From an uncultured Clostridia bacterium (GTDB taxonomy: Bacteria > Bacillota > Clostridia > Lachnospirales > CAG-274): a stretch of DNA of 18,940 nucleotides. Made by a program: the position numbers and the translations under genes. This document shows positions 8,101 to 15,895 of this stretch, piece after piece (positions within the stretch are counted from its first letter, which is position 1; the number at the start of each line of letters is the position of its first letter). The stretch is taken from assembly GCA_947629215.1 (NCBI GenBank), contig CANRCU010000012.1, positions 1 to 18,940 on the forward strand. Direction: 5' to 3'. The notes under the pieces were generated by a model. The model saw nothing but the letters and a program-made list of their open reading frames with translations, had not been told where the DNA came from and made no database searches.

Positions 8101-8537
8101 ATTGCCTCTCTTGCCGTTTTGCCTATACAGTTAGCATAAGTTGGAACTTCGCGTATGCCGAGATATTCCATTCCTTCTTCGGTTATAATGGTACGAAGTT
8201 TTTCAAGGCTTTGTGTACGCGTTTCAATATCGGGTGACAAAAACAGCATACCAACGCCGTAATCGCCTTCGTCGGGCAGAGATATACCCTCGTTCAGACA
8301 CACCTTTTTCATAAAGGTATGAGGTATCTGTATAAGTATGCCTGCGCCGTCGCCTGTATCGGGTTCGCTGCCGACACCGCCTCTGTGCGCAAGATTTTTT
8401 AATATCTGTATTGCGTCGATAATGATGTCGTGTGACTTTTTGCCCTTTATGTTGACTATAAAACCTATACCACAGTTATCGTGTTCAAATTTGGGATCGT
8501 ACAAGCCCTGTTTTTGCGGTAGACCGTTCTGACTCAC
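5115..8537 (-). CDS. gltB: Glutamate synthase large subunit, N-terminal fragment (frameshifted)
   Basis: Large subunit of ferredoxin/NADPH-type glutamate synthase, which makes two glutamates from glutamine and 2-oxoglutarate. The start is a GTG at 8537, seven bases after AAAGGAA. Cys22 in DNCGIGF is the expected N-terminal nucleophile after removal of a 21-residue propeptide. The glutaminase domain covers about residues 22-420 (NLAHRGG, STNTFPSW, HNGEINT motifs), the central domain about 470-760, and the FMN-binding synthase domain from about 820 (SGEGGE, PGEGGHLPG, SGYDGGTGAAPR). The frame ends prematurely at TDGKHRS; relatives continue TDG-x-L-K-TGRDV, found here in the next frame. With the downstream fragment the total is about 1570 residues, the normal size. 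As written, the product lacks the 3Fe-4S cluster and the GXGXG domain, so it should be inactive. Confidence 0.9.
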   Translation of the reverse strand: MSQNGLPQKQGLYDPKFEHDNCGIGFIVNIKGKKSHDIIIDAIQILKNLAHRGGVGSEPDTGDGAGILIQIPHTFMKKVCLNEGISLPDEGDYGVGMLFLSPDIETRTQSLEKLRTIITEEGMEYLGIREVPTYANCIGKTAREAMPHIMQVFIKRPEDAERGIPFERRLFVVLKRAERDIRNAESDKDSYFYFTSLSSRTIVYKGMLTPDQVPCFYLDLMDLDMQTAIALVHSRFSTNTFPSWERAHPNRYLIHNGEINTIRGNVNWTHAREKIFETDIFGDDIKKIYPVINEDGSDSAMLDNYIHMLNLSGFSLPQAIMMTIPEPWENDKSMDSAKRAFYEYNSTTGEPWDGPAAIGFTDGELIGATLDRNGLRPARYYVTNNDMVILSSEVGVVNISPETVVEKKRLEPGKMLLIDTKAGKIISDDEIKAAVAAQHPYEEWVKENMLCIDGIKSGKKGTLWADLAGDMKKEMAKHPYGELMTNRLLEIENLFVNKENDFNSALPLITRQKAFGYTWEDIDMTLKGIVESGEDPISAMGTDTPLACLSDKPQLLYNYFKQLFAQVTNPPIDAIREQVVTSTRVYLGGERNLLEPKGRNCKRIYSDTPILTNARLEALKTIDEKDFKSVTISMLYNPDEKTGLAKALDNLFEAVDIAIDNKYNIIVLSDKGVDEHKCAIPALLAGAGLHHHLIRKGTRMRVSIVLETGEPREVHHFAVLLGYGVNAVNPYLAYETLEDMAVNGYITKTPEEAVSTYIHAVTHGIVKIMSKMGISTIQSYQGAQIFEALGVSQSIVDKYFTGTVTRIGGVNLKHIDKEAQMRHEKAFDPLLKNDVLEPGGDYKWKRGGEYHMYNPKSIYLLQKACREGNYKLFKEFAAMMNDTNEQLCTIRGLLDIRTVDKPINIDEVESVDSIVKRFKTGAMSYGSISKEAHECMAIAMNRLGGKSNSGEGGEEAERFVPDENGDWRRSAIKQVASGRFGVTIHYLQNAIEIQIKMAQGAKPGEGGHLPGKKVYPWIAKARNSTPGVGLISPPPHHDIYSIEDLAQLIHDLKNANRNARISVKLVSEAGVGTIAVGVAKGRADVILVSGYDGGTGAAPRTSVRHAGLPWELGVAETHQALLMNNLRNRVVIETDGKHRS
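5117..5132 (-). other. Frameshift site in gltB
   Basis: On the minus strand GGT AAA is followed by one stray C (5126) and then ACC GGT CGT GAT GTG, which resumes the conserved TGRDV block. Relatives have two residues at this point, so five bases appear to be missing. The old frame stops at TGA (5115-5117). I see no slippery heptamer and no stimulatory ribosome site, so programmed shifting is not supported. Confidence 0.65.
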
Positions 8538-8577
8538 AATATCATTCCTTTCTATGCTTATATATATACTCCGTTTA

Positions 8578-8640
8578 CGCCGCAGCCGATCGTACTATGC
8601 ATCGGGATATACCCGACCGCTCAAACGTTATACGGCGCTG
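8578..8640 (-). promoter_or_regulatory. Structured leader of gltB
   Basis: Between the predicted transcription start (about 8640) and the gltB start lies a GC-rich block in an AT-rich surrounding. It can form a small hairpin (TCGGG 8602-8606 with CCCGA 8612-8616, loop of five), closed from outside by CGCCG (8578-8582) pairing with CGGCG (8633-8637). I do not recognise it as a known riboswitch class, T-box or attenuator, and there is no U-tract before the ribosome site. It may be a protein- or ligand-responsive leader, or simply stable 5' structure. Confidence 0.3.
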
Positions 8641-8647
8641 TAATTTT

Positions 8648-8676
8648 ATTTTACTACAAGTTAAACCAAAATGCAA
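8648..8676 (-). promoter_or_regulatory. Sigma-A-like promoter of gltBD
   Basis: On the minus strand TTGCAT (plus 8671-8676), a 17-bp spacer and TAAAAT (plus 8648-8653) make a good housekeeping promoter. The predicted start near 8640 gives a leader of about 100 nt before the GTG of gltB. Confidence 0.6.
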
Positions 8677-8840
8677 GTATTTTTATTATTTTCTTCAAAA
8701 TATTTTTATATTATCGCTTTTGTACATATATTTTTCTTTTATATGCTTATTTTATGAAAGTTATTTTATTCTAACTTGCCTTTTATTGTATTTTTGTTGT
8801 AATTTTTAGCTTAAATGCAAACATCCTGTTCGCCAGCAAC

Positions 8841-8884
8841 AAAAAAAGGCTGTCACAAAAGCCTATACGCTGTTTGTGACAGCC
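8841..8884 (-). terminator. Rho-independent terminator of the MATE gene
   Basis: A 12-bp perfect stem (GGCTGTCACAAA at 8848-8859 against 8873-8884) with a 13-base loop is followed on the minus strand by seven T (plus 8841-8847 are A). It lies 22 bp past the MATE stop codon and separates the MATE gene from gltBD. Confidence 0.9.
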
Positions 8885-8905
8885 CAAAATACAGCCGTCT
8901 TTATT

Positions 8906-10252
8906 TTATGTATCCTTTTTAGGCATTTTATTAAAAAACCATGCCGCAAACATTATCGCAGGGAAGAAACCAAGCACATACGCCAGAGGCTGAGCCTCCT
9001 GTATACCGCTAAGACCCCTGAGATTTGCAAGTATAACAAGCGCAGGTATAAAGAACAGACCGCTCCTGAGCGCCGAAAGCACCGAAGCGCCGACCTTGTG
9101 ACCCGTGCTTTGAAAAAGCATTTCTGTCACCATACACGGTGGCAGAAAAAGCACAGCATACATTTGCAGTTTCAGCGCCCTTGTGCCTATCTCTATAACA
9201 GTAGGATCGTTCCTGAAAACGCCTATAAGACTGTCTGACATAATCACAACGGCAAAAACGAAAAATGCCATAAGTGTTTCGGAAAGCACAAAAGTTATTT
9301 TGTAAGCCTGACGCACACGTTTAAATTTGCCCGCGCCGTAATTAAAGCCCGAAACAGGCTGAAAGCCCTGCCCTATGCCTATTGCGACCGAAAATACAAA
9401 AAATACTATTCTTGAAACTATGCTCATTGCGGCAACAGCCTCATCGCCGTATGCTTTTGAATATGTATTGAGCATAACGGTAGCATAGCTTGTCAGACCC
9501 TGTCTTAAAAGGCTCGGCAGACCCGTTGCCATTATATTAAGCACATAACTCGGCTTTAATATTATTATCTGCCATGAAAGCCTGCTCACGGTCTTTCCGC
9601 GCAGAAACATTGAAAGCAATATGCAAAAACTTATTATCTGGCTTAACATTGTCGAAAGGCCGGCGCCGGCAATACCCATATGCATTGCAAACATAAATAT
9701 CGGGTCGCCCGCAATATTCAGCAATGCACCCGCAAGCAGACCTATCATACCAAGAGCCGCTTTACCCTCGTAGCGCAGTATATTGTTAAGCAAAAAACTC
9801 GATGTCATAAACGGCGCAGCCACAAGTATGAACGATATGTAAGTTTTGGCATACGGTTTTATGGTAACAGTACTGCCAAGCCCCATAACAAGCTTATCCA
9901 AAAAAACAAACGACAGCACCGCCGCCACAATACCGAATACAAAGGCGCAGAAAAAGCCCGTAGATGCCGTTTCCGAAGCGCTGAATGCGTCCTTTTGCCC
10001 AAGTTTTCGCGAAATAATGCTGCCCGAACCTTGCCCGAACATAAAACCGACCGCCTGTATTATCGACATATACCCGAACACTATACCGACCGCCCCGCTC
10101 TGGCTGTTGCCAAGCCTGCCCACAAAAGCGGTATCGGCAAGATTATATATGTTTGTAACGAGCATACTTATTATAGTCGGTATCGAAAGCCTGACTATAA
10201 GCGGCAGCATATCTGTTTTTGTCATCATATCATATTGCGATGTGCGTGTCAT
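8906..10252 (-). CDS. MATE family efflux transporter
   Basis: A 448-residue polytopic membrane protein of the multidrug and toxic compound extrusion family, expected to export organic cations or drugs by exchange with Na+ or H+. The N-terminal block, with IPTIISMLVTNIYNLADTAF and GQGSGSIISRKLGQ, is typical of the first MatE repeat; the second repeat starts near residue 235 with LPSLLRQGLTSYATVMLN and includes GQGFQPVSGFNYGAGKF. About twelve hydrophobic segments fit the usual topology, and the length is normal. The ATG at 10252 follows GAAAAGGG; an ATG eight bases earlier is out of frame. The gene has its own promoter and terminator and is divergent from the multidomain pectate lyase, so a shared function with that gene is not implied. 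Substrate unknown; I cannot separate NorM from DinF-like subgroups by eye. Confidence 0.93.
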   Translation of the reverse strand: MTRTSQYDMMTKTDMLPLIVRLSIPTIISMLVTNIYNLADTAFVGRLGNSQSGAVGIVFGYMSIIQAVGFMFGQGSGSIISRKLGQKDAFSASETASTGFFCAFVFGIVAAVLSFVFLDKLVMGLGSTVTIKPYAKTYISFILVAAPFMTSSFLLNNILRYEGKAALGMIGLLAGALLNIAGDPIFMFAMHMGIAGAGLSTMLSQIISFCILLSMFLRGKTVSRLSWQIIILKPSYVLNIMATGLPSLLRQGLTSYATVMLNTYSKAYGDEAVAAMSIVSRIVFFVFSVAIGIGQGFQPVSGFNYGAGKFKRVRQAYKITFVLSETLMAFFVFAVVIMSDSLIGVFRNDPTVIEIGTRALKLQMYAVLFLPPCMVTEMLFQSTGHKVGASVLSALRSGLFFIPALVILANLRGLSGIQEAQPLAYVLGFFPAIMFAAWFFNKMPKKDT

Positions 10253-10284
10253 TTTTCATACCCTTTTCTTTTTTATGATTACAT

Positions 10285-10313
10285 ATTATAACACAAAATA
10301 CAATAAATTTCAA
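10285..10313 (-). promoter_or_regulatory. Extended -10 promoter of the MATE gene
   Basis: On the minus strand TTGAAA (plus 10308-10313), a 17-bp spacer and TATAAT (plus 10285-10290), with a TG one base before the -10 box. Near-consensus, about 30 bp before the start codon, so the leader is short. Confidence 0.7.
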
Positions 10314-10377
10314 CTTGTTTATTTGCGCCCTATATGTAATTTCCTGTTTTTAACCTGATTTTAATCTGCTGTTCATA

Positions 10378-10406
10378 TTGCAAAAAGATTTGATAAATGC
10401 TATAAT
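10378..10406 (+). promoter_or_regulatory. Extended -10 promoter of the multidomain pectate lyase
   Basis: TTGCAA (10378-10383), a 17-bp spacer and TATAAT (10401-10406), with TGC immediately before the -10 box. It faces away from the MATE promoter. The 65-bp gap between the two promoters holds no clear operator palindrome. Confidence 0.7.
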
Positions 10407-10448
10407 TAAATATATATTTGTACTTAGATAAAGCAGGAGGTTCTTTAT

Positions 10449-13400
10449 ATGAAGAAAAAATGTATAACGCTTGCTCTCCTTATGGCAATTTCACAAGCCA
10501 TGCCGACCTTTGCGGCAGACAGCGCATGGCTCAAAGGCTGGACAGGCAAAGAGGGCAGCACCGATTATTCGATAAGCGAAAACGGAAGCAGTTTTGTGCT
10601 TTCCAACAACAAAGTCAACAACGGTAAATTCACCGACGGCGAGGACAGCATAATCTATTGCGCCCAAAAAATTTCGGGTGATGAAGATTTCACTTTTTCC
10701 GCAACTGTTTCCATCGACGAATACAACGTCATGGAAGAAAGCAGCAATCCCCAGCAGGGTTCTGTCGGCATAGCCGTGCTTGACGACTTATTCAACAAAA
10801 CCGACGATATTGCTTATACCGATTCTCTCTTCCTTGGCGCATATGCGGCGGACAAAAAATCAGACCCCGCCATCTGCCCCATGATAAGGGACAACAGCTC
10901 CGCAAAGCTCATCGGAGATACGCTTTCGGACAGTTTTTCGGCCGAGGGTACGGATATTGGCAGTTTTGATCTGTCCATAACCAAATCGGGCAATATTTAC
11001 ACATTTACCTGCGGTGAAAAAAGCTGGTCAAGCGAAGTTTACAGCTTTGAAGAAGATATTTATCCCTGCCTTTACATTGCAAGAAACGCAAAAGCAACAT
11101 TCAGCAATGTCAAACTTGATATAGCCAAAAGGCACGCTGTCGGCGTTACCGTAAAAGACGCTCAGACCGAATATTTCTACGGCGAAGAAATAAAACCCAT
11201 AACAGCCGTTGTGGAATACAGCGACGGTTCTTCCGAAGAAACACAAGAGCTTTCCGTAAAGGGCTACCGCCCGGATCACGTCGGCAAACAAAAAGTTGTG
11301 ATAAGCGCAGGCGCTGCAAAAACAACTCTTGATGTTAATGTAAAAGCGCTTACCGTGCAAAAGTTAGAGCTTACATATTCGCCCGTAAAGACAAGTTATG
11401 CCGTAAATTCGCCTTTTATTTCTCGGGGGCTTGAAGTAACAGCCACTTACAGCGACGGCAGCACCGCCGTACTTGACGAAGATCAATATACTATCGAACT
11501 TAACGGCAAAAAACTTGAAAACGGCGATATTCTTACGACCGCAGGCACAAGCACCGCCAACATTACCCGAAAGAACGAAACAGGCATAAACGGCGGCAAT
11601 GCTTCCGCGCATTTCAGGCTGTCGGTATCTCCTAAGACCGTTGCCGCGCTTGAATTGACCCCGCCCGTAAAAACAAAATATTACAAGGGCGACAAGCTTG
11701 ACATATCCGGCATAAAAGTTATTGCAAAATACTCCGACGGCACAAGCGAAAGACTTGAAAATAACGAATTTACCGTTACCGGTGCGGACTTAAACACCGT
11801 CGGCAGCGGCAAAGTGACCGTTACGCCCGTATGCGGCGGCGCAAGCGCCTCGTATGATATAAATGTAATAGAACGTACACCTCAAAAACTGAATATAGTA
11901 AAATATCCGCGTACGGTCTACAACATCGGCGACGAGCCGGATACCGACCTGACAGCCGAAATTCTCTACGACAACGGCGACAGCGAAAAAACAGAGGCTT
12001 ATACGGTAGATACTTCCGCGGTGGATACAAGCGTTCCCGGCGAATACTCGGTTTCGGTCATACCGACGGACACCACGCTTTCACCCGTTTCTATAAAAGT
12101 CAGCGTCGGTGAAGAAAAAACTCATTACTGGCGCAAGACCGTTTTCGGGCAGTCATCGGGTTATGACAAGCAGGAAAGCGGTTCCACGGGCGTTACCGCC
12201 GAAAATTACGGCACTGTCGAAGGTAAAATAAATGTTCGTTCCTGGGACGGTTCGGGCAAAATAACCAACGACCACGACGGTATAAGTTATTATTACACGC
12301 AGACAGACCCCGATGAGGATTTCTTTATCTCTGCCGATATTACGGTAAATAAATATCTTGAACATGACAACTCCGACGAAAAGCGCAACGGTCAGGAGGC
12401 ATTCGGCATTATGGTGCGTGACGTAATACCTCTTATTGCGGCTGACGGCGGTCAGACGACCGACCCGGAGCTTGCGCAAAAAGACGAAAACGGAGTTGCC
12501 GTACCCGAAGAGGGCAGTAAGGTATTTGCATCCAATATGGCTTTGTTCGGCGGATACAGCGGCACAGGCTGGCCAAGCGATGCAAGCGACCCTCAATATG
12601 AAAAGAAAACAAAGCTCAACCGTATAAATCTGCTTGTCCGCGAGGGTGTCGAGGCTCCCGACGGCGGCGGCACACGCATAGGACCCGACGCTCTTTCCGA
12701 AACCTTCCCCGCAGAAGGCAACAGATATAATCTGACCATGCAGCGCGTAAACGGCGGTCTTTATGTAAAATGCCTTGATTATCAGACAGGCGAGAGCAAA
12801 GACGAATTCTATTATGACGAATCTTTCCTCAATACTCAGTCAAAACAGGCATATATAGGCTTTTTTACAGCGCGCTGGGCTGATATAGATGTTGAGAACG
12901 TTGAATTTTATACGGGCAGCAAACAATTCAGTCAGACGATAACGGCGCAGACCGACGAAAGCAAGACTGCCGAAATAAGCGTAGATTCCGGCAATTACAG
13001 CACGGACACGAATTATGCGCTTGCGCTTTCTCCGTCGGGCGCAAACGGCAGAGCGACCGTTATGTTAAACGATACCGTTATTGCAAAAGATATAGATGTA
13101 AAAGGAACAACAGAGCTTAACACAACGTTAAAAGCGGATAGCGAAAACCGTTTCACCGTTGTTTTCACACCCGACGATACCGAAAAGCTGACAAGCTATG
13201 ACCCCATAGTCATAAGGCATATCGTTTATCAGAAAACGCTTGACAAGAGCCTTTCCACCCTTTATGTATCGCCGGGAGGCAGCTTTGACGGCAGCGGGAC
13301 CGAGGATTCGCCTCTTGATCTTGACAGTGCGGCAGGACTGCTTGGTGCAGGTCAGACCATAGTTATGGCTGAGGGAACATACTACCGCACAAAGCCGCTT

Positions 13401-14282
13401 GAGATAACAAAGGGCAACAGCGGAACAAGCTCGGCTTACAAGACGCTTAAAGCCGACGGCAAAGTCGTTCTGGACTACCGGAGCGAATATGCAGGCGCTG
13501 TTATCTCCGGCGATTATTGGCATATTGACGGTCTTGAATTTACGAACTGCGGTCCTAACCTTAAATGCGTACATCTTGGCGGCAGCCACAATATAATAGA
13601 AAACTGCAAATTCCATGACAACCGTGATATGGGCTTGCAGATAAGCCGCACGGACGGCAACGACGATAAGAGTACATGGCCGTCGGACAACCTTATACTC
13701 AATTGCGAATCCTACAACAACTGTGATCCCTCGGGTATAAATGCGGACGGTTTCGGCGCAAAACTCACGGTCGGCACAGGCAATATTTTCCGCGGCTGTT
13801 CTTCGCACCACAATGTGGACGACGGCTGGGATCTCTACACAAAGATAAGTACGGGCGCTATCGGCGCTGTAACGCTTGAAAACTGCGTATCTTACAAAAA
13901 CGGTATACACCTTAACGAGGACGGCAGCGAAACAAGCTATGACATGGGCGGCAATAACGGTTTCAAACTGGGCGGCGAAAATGTTGCCGTTGCTCACAAA
14001 CTTATAAACTGTGAGGCTTACGGTAACCTGCACAACGGTGTTACGACAAACTCCAACCCCACACTTATAATGGAAAACGTAAAATGCCATGACAACAAGG
14101 CAGCAAACTTCCGTTTATACAGCGATAAACCCGACGAATATGCATATACCGCAACGGGCATAGTTTCTTATAACGGCGGTGAGCCGGATGTTTTGGGTAC
14201 GGTCAACACCGATACCGACCATATCAACCACAGCGAAACACCGCTTTTAAACAGCACAAATCAATTTGATCTCGGCAAATAA
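10449..14282 (+). CDS. Secreted multidomain pectate lyase, PL9 family (1277 aa)
   Basis: The ATG at 10449 lies eight bases after AGGAGG (10435-10440). A Sec signal peptide (MKKK, hydrophobic core, PTFAAD) is probably cut after residue 22 or 23; there is no lipobox. Order: a beta-sandwich, lectin-like domain (about 25-225), four Ig-like modules of the bacterial Ig type with the recurring YSDGS motif (about 229-300, 304-393, 400-477, 480-556), a second copy of the lectin-like domain (about 558-820), another beta-sandwich probably binding carbohydrate (about 827-930), and the PL9 catalytic beta-helix (about 935-1277). By comparison with Pel9A, calcium ligands are Asp1100, Asp1124, Asp1125 and Asp1128, and the catalytic base is Lys1173 in NGFKLGG. 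The protein ends directly after the helix, without dockerin, sortase motif or S-layer domain, so it is probably released or held by its binding modules. Own promoter and terminator. Confidence 0.9.
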   Translation: MKKKCITLALLMAISQAMPTFAADSAWLKGWTGKEGSTDYSISENGSSFVLSNNKVNNGKFTDGEDSIIYCAQKISGDEDFTFSATVSIDEYNVMEESSNPQQGSVGIAVLDDLFNKTDDIAYTDSLFLGAYAADKKSDPAICPMIRDNSSAKLIGDTLSDSFSAEGTDIGSFDLSITKSGNIYTFTCGEKSWSSEVYSFEEDIYPCLYIARNAKATFSNVKLDIAKRHAVGVTVKDAQTEYFYGEEIKPITAVVEYSDGSSEETQELSVKGYRPDHVGKQKVVISAGAAKTTLDVNVKALTVQKLELTYSPVKTSYAVNSPFISRGLEVTATYSDGSTAVLDEDQYTIELNGKKLENGDILTTAGTSTANITRKNETGINGGNASAHFRLSVSPKTVAALELTPPVKTKYYKGDKLDISGIKVIAKYSDGTSERLENNEFTVTGADLNTVGSGKVTVTPVCGGASASYDINVIERTPQKLNIVKYPRTVYNIGDEPDTDLTAEILYDNGDSEKTEAYTVDTSAVDTSVPGEYSVSVIPTDTTLSPVSIKVSVGEEKTHYWRKTVFGQSSGYDKQESGSTGVTAENYGTVEGKINVRSWDGSGKITNDHDGISYYYTQTDPDEDFFISADITVNKYLEHDNSDEKRNGQEAFGIMVRDVIPLIAADGGQTTDPELAQKDENGVAVPEEGSKVFASNMALFGGYSGTGWPSDASDPQYEKKTKLNRINLLVREGVEAPDGGGTRIGPDALSETFPAEGNRYNLTMQRVNGGLYVKCLDYQTGESKDEFYYDESFLNTQSKQAYIGFFTARWADIDVENVEFYTGSKQFSQTITAQTDESKTAEISVDSGNYSTDTNYALALSPSGANGRATVMLNDTVIAKDIDVKGTTELNTTLKADSENRFTVVFTPDDTEKLTSYDPIVIRHIVYQKTLDKSLSTLYVSPGGSFDGSGTEDSPLDLDSAAGLLGAGQTIVMAEGTYYRTKPLEITKGNSGTSSAYKTLKADGKVVLDYRSEYAGAVISGDYWHIDGLEFTNCGPNLKCVHLGGSHNIIENCKFHDNRDMGLQISRTDGNDDKSTWPSDNLILNCESYNNCDPSGINADGFGAKLTVGTGNIFRGCSSHHNVDDGWDLYTKISTGAIGAVTLENCVSYKNGIHLNEDGSETSYDMGGNNGFKLGGENVAVAHKLINCEAYGNLHNGVTTNSNPTLIMENVKCHDNKAANFRLYSDKPDEYAYTATGIVSYNGGEPDVLGTVNTDTDHINHSETPLLNSTNQFDLGK

Positions 14283-14309
14283 AACAATTTTGCCGTCATA
14301 ATACAGTAC

Positions 14310-14355
14310 CTGCCGCAAACAGCAAAAAACCTCTGCTGTCCTGCGGCAGTTTTTT
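14310..14355 (+). terminator. Rho-independent terminator of the multidomain pectate lyase
   Basis: A two-part stem, CTGCCGCA (14310-14317) with 14342-14349 and ACAGCA (14319-14324) with 14334-14339, separated by a small internal loop, is followed by six T (14350-14355). It lies 28 bp after the stop codon. Confidence 0.9.
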
Positions 14356-14379
14356 ATTTGCCGCACAAATTTTCTTTAC

Positions 14380-14408
14380 TTGACATAAAGCGCATTTTAT
14401 AATAAAAT
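14380..14408 (+). promoter_or_regulatory. Sigma-A-like promoter of the phosphodiesterase unit
   Basis: TTGACA (14380-14385, perfect), a 17-bp spacer and TAAAAT (14403-14408). A TATAAT at 14398-14403 is only 12 bp from the -35 box and is not the likely partner. The start codon is about 60 bp downstream. Confidence 0.65.
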
Positions 14409-14469
14409 TAAAATATAAATATGTGGACTTTACGCCAATAAAATTTGGAGAGAGAAAATTGGTGATACA

Positions 14470-14949
14470 ATGAGAATTTTGGTTTTAAGCGACACCCACC
14501 GCAATTTAGGCAGAGCGATCGAGCTGGTGCATGATTTCTCAAAAAGGATAGATGCCGTCATCCATCTTGGCGACAATGCGGAGGATATTGACTTTATCAA
14601 AAAAAATTACAGATTGCCCGTTTATGCCGTTGCAGGCAATTGCGATTACGGCAGCACCGCCCCACACGAAAGTGTCCTTACGTTTGAGAACACAAAGGTA
14701 TTTATCACGCACGGGCATTATTATAATGTAAAATACAATGCCGACATAGTTTCGCAGCAGGCTGTCGCGCTCGGCGCCGATGTCTGTCTTTTCGGACACA
14801 CACATATGCCTTATGTTCAGGTCAAACAAAACGTTGTTATCATGAACCCCGGCAGTCTTTCCGAACCGAGGGGCGGTTCAAAACCAAGTTACGGCATACT
14901 CAAAATAGATAACGGCAAGGTATATCCAATGATAATCCCGTACATATAA
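14470..14949 (+). CDS. YfcE/MJ0936-type metallophosphodiesterase
   Basis: A 159-residue single-domain calcineurin-like phosphoesterase of the YfcE/MJ0936 group, expected to use two metal ions (often Mn2+) to hydrolyse phosphodiesters in the cytoplasm; the natural substrate of the group is not settled. All metal ligands are in place: Asp8 and His10 (SDTH), Asp35 (HLGDN), Asn57 (GNCD), His81 (THGH), and His110 and His112 (GHTH). The length is normal for the family. The ATG follows GGTGAT with three bases between, a tight spacing; GGAGAGAG further up (about 14447) is a second candidate site. In many Bacillota this gene sits beside the Ham1-type nucleotide pyrophosphatase, but here it is first of two genes with its own promoter, and the partner is an unknown protein. 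Confidence 0.92.
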   Translation: MRILVLSDTHRNLGRAIELVHDFSKRIDAVIHLGDNAEDIDFIKKNYRLPVYAVAGNCDYGSTAPHESVLTFENTKVFITHGHYYNVKYNADIVSQQAVALGADVCLFGHTHMPYVQVKQNVVIMNPGSLSEPRGGSKPSYGILKIDNGKVYPMIIPYI

Positions 14950-14984
14950 ATTAGGCAAAAATATATTGCAAAACAGGTGATCCA

Positions 14985-15545
14985 ATGAAAAAATACGCAA
15001 TTTATAAAGGCAATACAGGCTATTATTATTACGAATACTGCGATACGCTTGAATCCCTGCAGGGTTCTTCGTTTGAAAACATAATAACCGAGGACAAACT
15101 GCCCGTTGTGCTGGACGGCAAAGGCGGTTATTATCATTTTGACAAGGACGACGATTATGCTTTTGTAGAAATAATCGAATCCGACAAAGAATATCCTCTG
15201 CCCGTTGAAAAGATGTTCTTCAAAAACGACGAAAATTTTCAGCTCGGCTGGATCTCTCCCGACGGCGATACCTATTCATGCGATTATTACGGTCACGACA
15301 AGGCGGCAAAAGCCCTTGCGGCAAAATTCTGCCCCGGCAAAACACGCTATGAAACCGCCCTTGGCAAAGCAGGCTGGATAAAAATAATAGATTCCTGGGA
15401 CGGTACGGCAAGAACGCACGGTCAGTTTGTCTATTCTTTCAGCGGCAAAATAACAAACCGACAGGCAGACAAGCTTTTCGACCTCGGTCTGTACGAAAAC
15501 CCCGAAGTACGCAAACTTATAGACGACTGCGAAGACTATTGGTAA
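14985..15545 (+). CDS. Hypothetical protein, 186 aa, acidic and Tyr-rich
   Basis: I do not recognise this protein. It begins 35 bp after the phosphodiesterase with no terminator between and uses nearly the same ribosome site (GGTGATCCAATG against GGTGATACAATG), so the two are probably cotranscribed. No signal peptide or membrane segment. The N-terminal half is rich in Tyr and Asp (TGYYYYEYCD, YYHFDKDDDYAF) and reads like a small beta domain; the middle has WISPDGDTYSCDYYGHDKAA and the C-terminal part alternates beta and helical stretches (HGQFVYSFSGKITNRQADKL), ending DDCEDYW. Acidic overall. The conserved look of the central GHDKAAKALA region suggests a defined fold, not a chance frame, but I cannot name a family or role. 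Confidence 0.75.
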   Translation: MKKYAIYKGNTGYYYYEYCDTLESLQGSSFENIITEDKLPVVLDGKGGYYHFDKDDDYAFVEIIESDKEYPLPVEKMFFKNDENFQLGWISPDGDTYSCDYYGHDKAAKALAAKFCPGKTRYETALGKAGWIKIIDSWDGTARTHGQFVYSFSGKITNRQADKLFDLGLYENPEVRKLIDDCEDYW

Positions 15546-15895
15546 ATATGCCACATTTTATCTATGCATAATTTACCTGTATCTGCGCTTAAAAAATAAA
15601 ATTTATCCGGAAGGTCTTATCGATCGGTTAAAAATTTAATCTCCGAACAGGGACATGTTTGTCATTACTAACTGTTTTTTACCTATTTTCTTTTTTAAAA
15701 TTGCACATTTTGTATTTATTTTTTCGTTTATTTTTTATTCAAATTGTTAGATTTAATAAAAAAATTTTATTTTGTTTGAAATAATTGTTGAATTTTTTTA
15801 TAAAATGGTGTAAAATATTATTATAATTATAGAACAGTACATACATAAATATTAATGTGACTGTTATCCCATTGCGACGCGAGGAGGAATAAAAT
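15546..15895. other. AT-rich intergenic region before the DivIVA-like gene
   Basis: This 350-bp stretch holds no gene that I can support. The first 100 bases have no convincing terminator for the upstream pair. A weak nested hairpin (AACAG 15646-15650 with CTGTT 15672-15676, then T residues) could end transcription but is short. The rest is strongly AT-rich and ends in the promoter at 15788-15816 and an 80-nt leader. Confidence 0.6.
15788..15816 (+). promoter_or_regulatory. Sigma-A-like promoter of the DivIVA-like/hydrogenase-like unit
   Basis: TTGAAT (15788-15793), a 17-bp spacer and TAAAAT (15811-15816), within a long AT-rich tract that could serve as an UP element. The leader to the ATG at 15896 is about 75 nt, with AGGAGG at 15882-15887. 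Confidence 0.6.

Larger units (their letters stand above)
8538..8905. other. AT-rich intergenic region between MATE gene and gltB
   Basis: This 368-bp stretch holds, in minus-strand order, the MATE terminator (8841-8884), a very AT-rich segment with no visible gene (8685-8840), the gltB promoter (8648-8676) and a roughly 100-nt gltB leader. A 70-codon hydrophobic frame on the plus strand (8597-8809) has no ribosome site and is dismissed. Confidence 0.7.

Noticed and set aside
8597..8809. 70-codon hydrophobic frame upstream of gltB
   Set aside because: No ribosome site, runs through the gltB promoter and an AT-rich tract; hydrophobicity follows from T-rich codons.
13128..14090. 320-codon open frame on the minus strand
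   Set aside because: Antisense to the PL9 catalytic domain of the multidomain lyase; the residue pattern is that of a reverse-strand shadow.
14380..14403. TTGACA with TATAAT as promoter boxes
   Set aside because: The spacer is only 12 bp; TAAAAT at 14403-14408 gives the correct 17 bp.
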